Positions 28,855 through 29,461 of a DNA stretch of 29,461 nucleotides are shown here, piece after piece. Position numbers and translations under genes: made by a program. Source of the DNA: Bacteroidales bacterium UBA2939 (lineage in GTDB: Bacteria; Bacteroidota; Bacteroidia; Bacteroidales; P3); NCBI GenBank assembly GCA_002349055.1, contig DECD01000007.1, positions 1 through 29,461 of the forward strand, given 5' to 3'. The stretch's first letter is position 1. The number at the start of each line of letters is the position of its first letter. Under the pieces are notes generated by a model. The model did not search any database. It saw nothing but the letters and a program-made list of their open reading frames with translations, and was not told the origin of the DNA.

Positions 28855-29461
28855 ATGAGAAAGTGGATTGGTATCTCGTTGATGCTGTTGACGTGGGAGA
28901 CGCAGCAGGCTGCGTCTCTACAGATGGGTCAATTTCAGGTTGGTAGGGTGACGGACTCGGCGTGGCGGGCCGACGTGAAAACGGCGACGCTGACACGCAG
29001 CGGCGTGGAGCTGGAGGCCCCGGTGCTGACGATGAGCGCCGGCGAGAGGATGCTCCTACAGTTCGACATACTGGCCGACGAGGCTGAGAATCTGCGCTAT
29101 ACCATCGCCCACTGCGACGCCGACTGGCACCGCGACGACCTGGAACCCCACGAGTTCATGAACGGATTCGAGAGCGGCGAGATTGAGAATATCGACTTCT
29201 CTTTCACCACGTTGCGCCCCTTCATCCACTACCACCAGACGATTCCCGCCAAATACACAGATTTCACACACTCAGGCAACTACGTGGTCTACGTGACCAA
29301 CGACGAGGGCGACACGCTGCTCTCGCGGCGCTTCTGGGTGAGCGAGCAGGACGTCGGCGTGGAGGCCGAGGTGACCAAGCCCTACGACGGGATGGAGATT
29401 ATGAAGAGGCAGGAGGTGGACGTGAAAATTGAAAATTCAAAATTGAAAATTGAAAATTTTT
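28855..29461 (+). CDS. T9SS plug protein (DUF5103), partial at the window end
   Basis: The first about 202 residues of a protein that runs off the window. A short hydrophobic N-terminus (MRKWIGISLMLLTW) is followed by TQQAASLQ, then the domain: VLTMSAGERMLLQFDILADEAENLRYTIAHCDADW (in parts), FMNGFESGEIENIDFSF, LRPFIHYHQTIP, HSGNYVVYVTNDEGDTLLSRRFWV, VEAEVTKPYDG. This pattern is that of DUF5103, the plug that closes the SprA translocon of the type IX system in Flavobacterium. The palindromic GAGACGC element (28897-28918) encodes the end of the signal peptide, and a 7-bp repeat tract (29424-29458) lies in frame at the right edge. The ATG at 28840 is an alternative start, but it would make a leaderless mRNA. 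Confidence 0.85.
   Translation, partial: MRKWIGISLMLLTWETQQAASLQMGQFQVGRVTDSAWRADVKTATLTRSGVELEAPVLTMSAGERMLLQFDILADEAENLRYTIAHCDADWHRDDLEPHEFMNGFESGEIENIDFSFTTLRPFIHYHQTIPAKYTDFTHSGNYVVYVTNDEGDTLLSRRFWVSEQDVGVEAEVTKPYDGMEIMKRQEVDVKIENSKLKIENF
28897..28918 (+). repeat. GAGACGC palindromic repeat, copy 2, inside a signal peptide
   Basis: A 10-bp perfect stem (gagacgcagc with gctgcgtctc) with the same AG loop and ctctacag tail as the copy at 28585-28608. It lies inside the plug gene and encodes ETQQAAS, the end of its signal peptide. Confidence 0.85.
29424..29458 (+). repeat. 7-bp tandem repeat inside the plug gene
   Basis: Five 7-bp units (gaaaatt, gaaaatt, caaaatt, gaaaatt, gaaaatt) in the reading frame of the plug protein, encoding KIENSKLKIENF at the window edge. 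The frame stays open to the last base. A unit gain or loss would shift the frame. Confidence 0.9.

Noticed and set aside
28585..28918. Insertion sequence or transposon bounded by the two GAGACGC palindromes
   Set aside because: No transposase lies between them and no target duplication is visible; they look like a dispersed palindromic repeat.

Overview
The window looks like a chromosomal segment of a Bacteroidota (Bacteroidales-type) bacterium. Three independent signs agree: a core gliding/type IX secretion (T9SS) operon (porP-gldK-gldL-gldM-gldN plus a second gldN-like gene), several surface proteins with T9SS C-terminal sorting domains, and promoters of the Bacteroidota type (TTG/TTTG, 18-21 bp, TAnnTTTG). 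Clear Shine-Dalgarno sequences are mostly absent, which also fits. No rRNA, tRNA or CRISPR array was seen.

Layout. 1-2030 is an accessory patch: an inverted array of 11-bp repeats, a YafQ-type toxin-antitoxin pair, a stand-alone EVE-like protein and a BspA-type leucine-rich surface protein. 2072-5646 is a tight plus-strand cell-envelope cluster (LD-carboxypeptidase, polysaccharide-deacetylase-like protein, KdsC phosphatase, RlpA/SPOR protein). A well-formed promoter at 5672-5704 precedes the T9SS operon 5782-12742: PorP outer-membrane protein, GldK lipoprotein, GldL/GldM inner-membrane motor, GldN and its paralogue. A strong intrinsic terminator sits between the two gldN copies. This operon runs head-on, with a 4-bp overlap of stop codons, into a minus-strand block 19098-12739: AAA ATPase, MiaB, PASTA protein, T9SS cargo protein, RluD. 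25968-19250 is a minus-strand surface-protein operon: a 1854-residue fibronectin-type-III/GEVED T9SS cargo, a fimbrillin-like lipoprotein and a 60-residue acidic peptide, closed by a terminator. 26067-28358 is a string of small minus-strand toxin/antitoxin genes separated by repeated copies of one leader cassette. The window ends inside a T9SS 'plug' (DUF5103) gene.

The least ordinary signal is not a protein family. It is a set of different short-period tandem repeats (7-, 8-, 9- and 11-bp units) between and inside genes. Two 7-bp tracts lie in miaB, a 9-bp tract in rluD, a 7-bp tract in the plug gene, 8-bp tracts fill two intergenic gaps, and 11-bp units form long inverted arrays at 5-90 and 28680-28761. 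A palindromic GAGACGC element occurs twice near the right end, once inside the signal peptide of the plug gene. The second signal is the leader cassette at 25946-27794, which carries decayed copies of the giant gene's first codons upstream of other genes.

Functionally, the plus-strand operon builds the secretion machine, the BspA-like, 626-residue and 1854-residue proteins are probable cargo, and the partial plug gene probably encodes another machine component. All assignments are by reading motifs; no database search was run.
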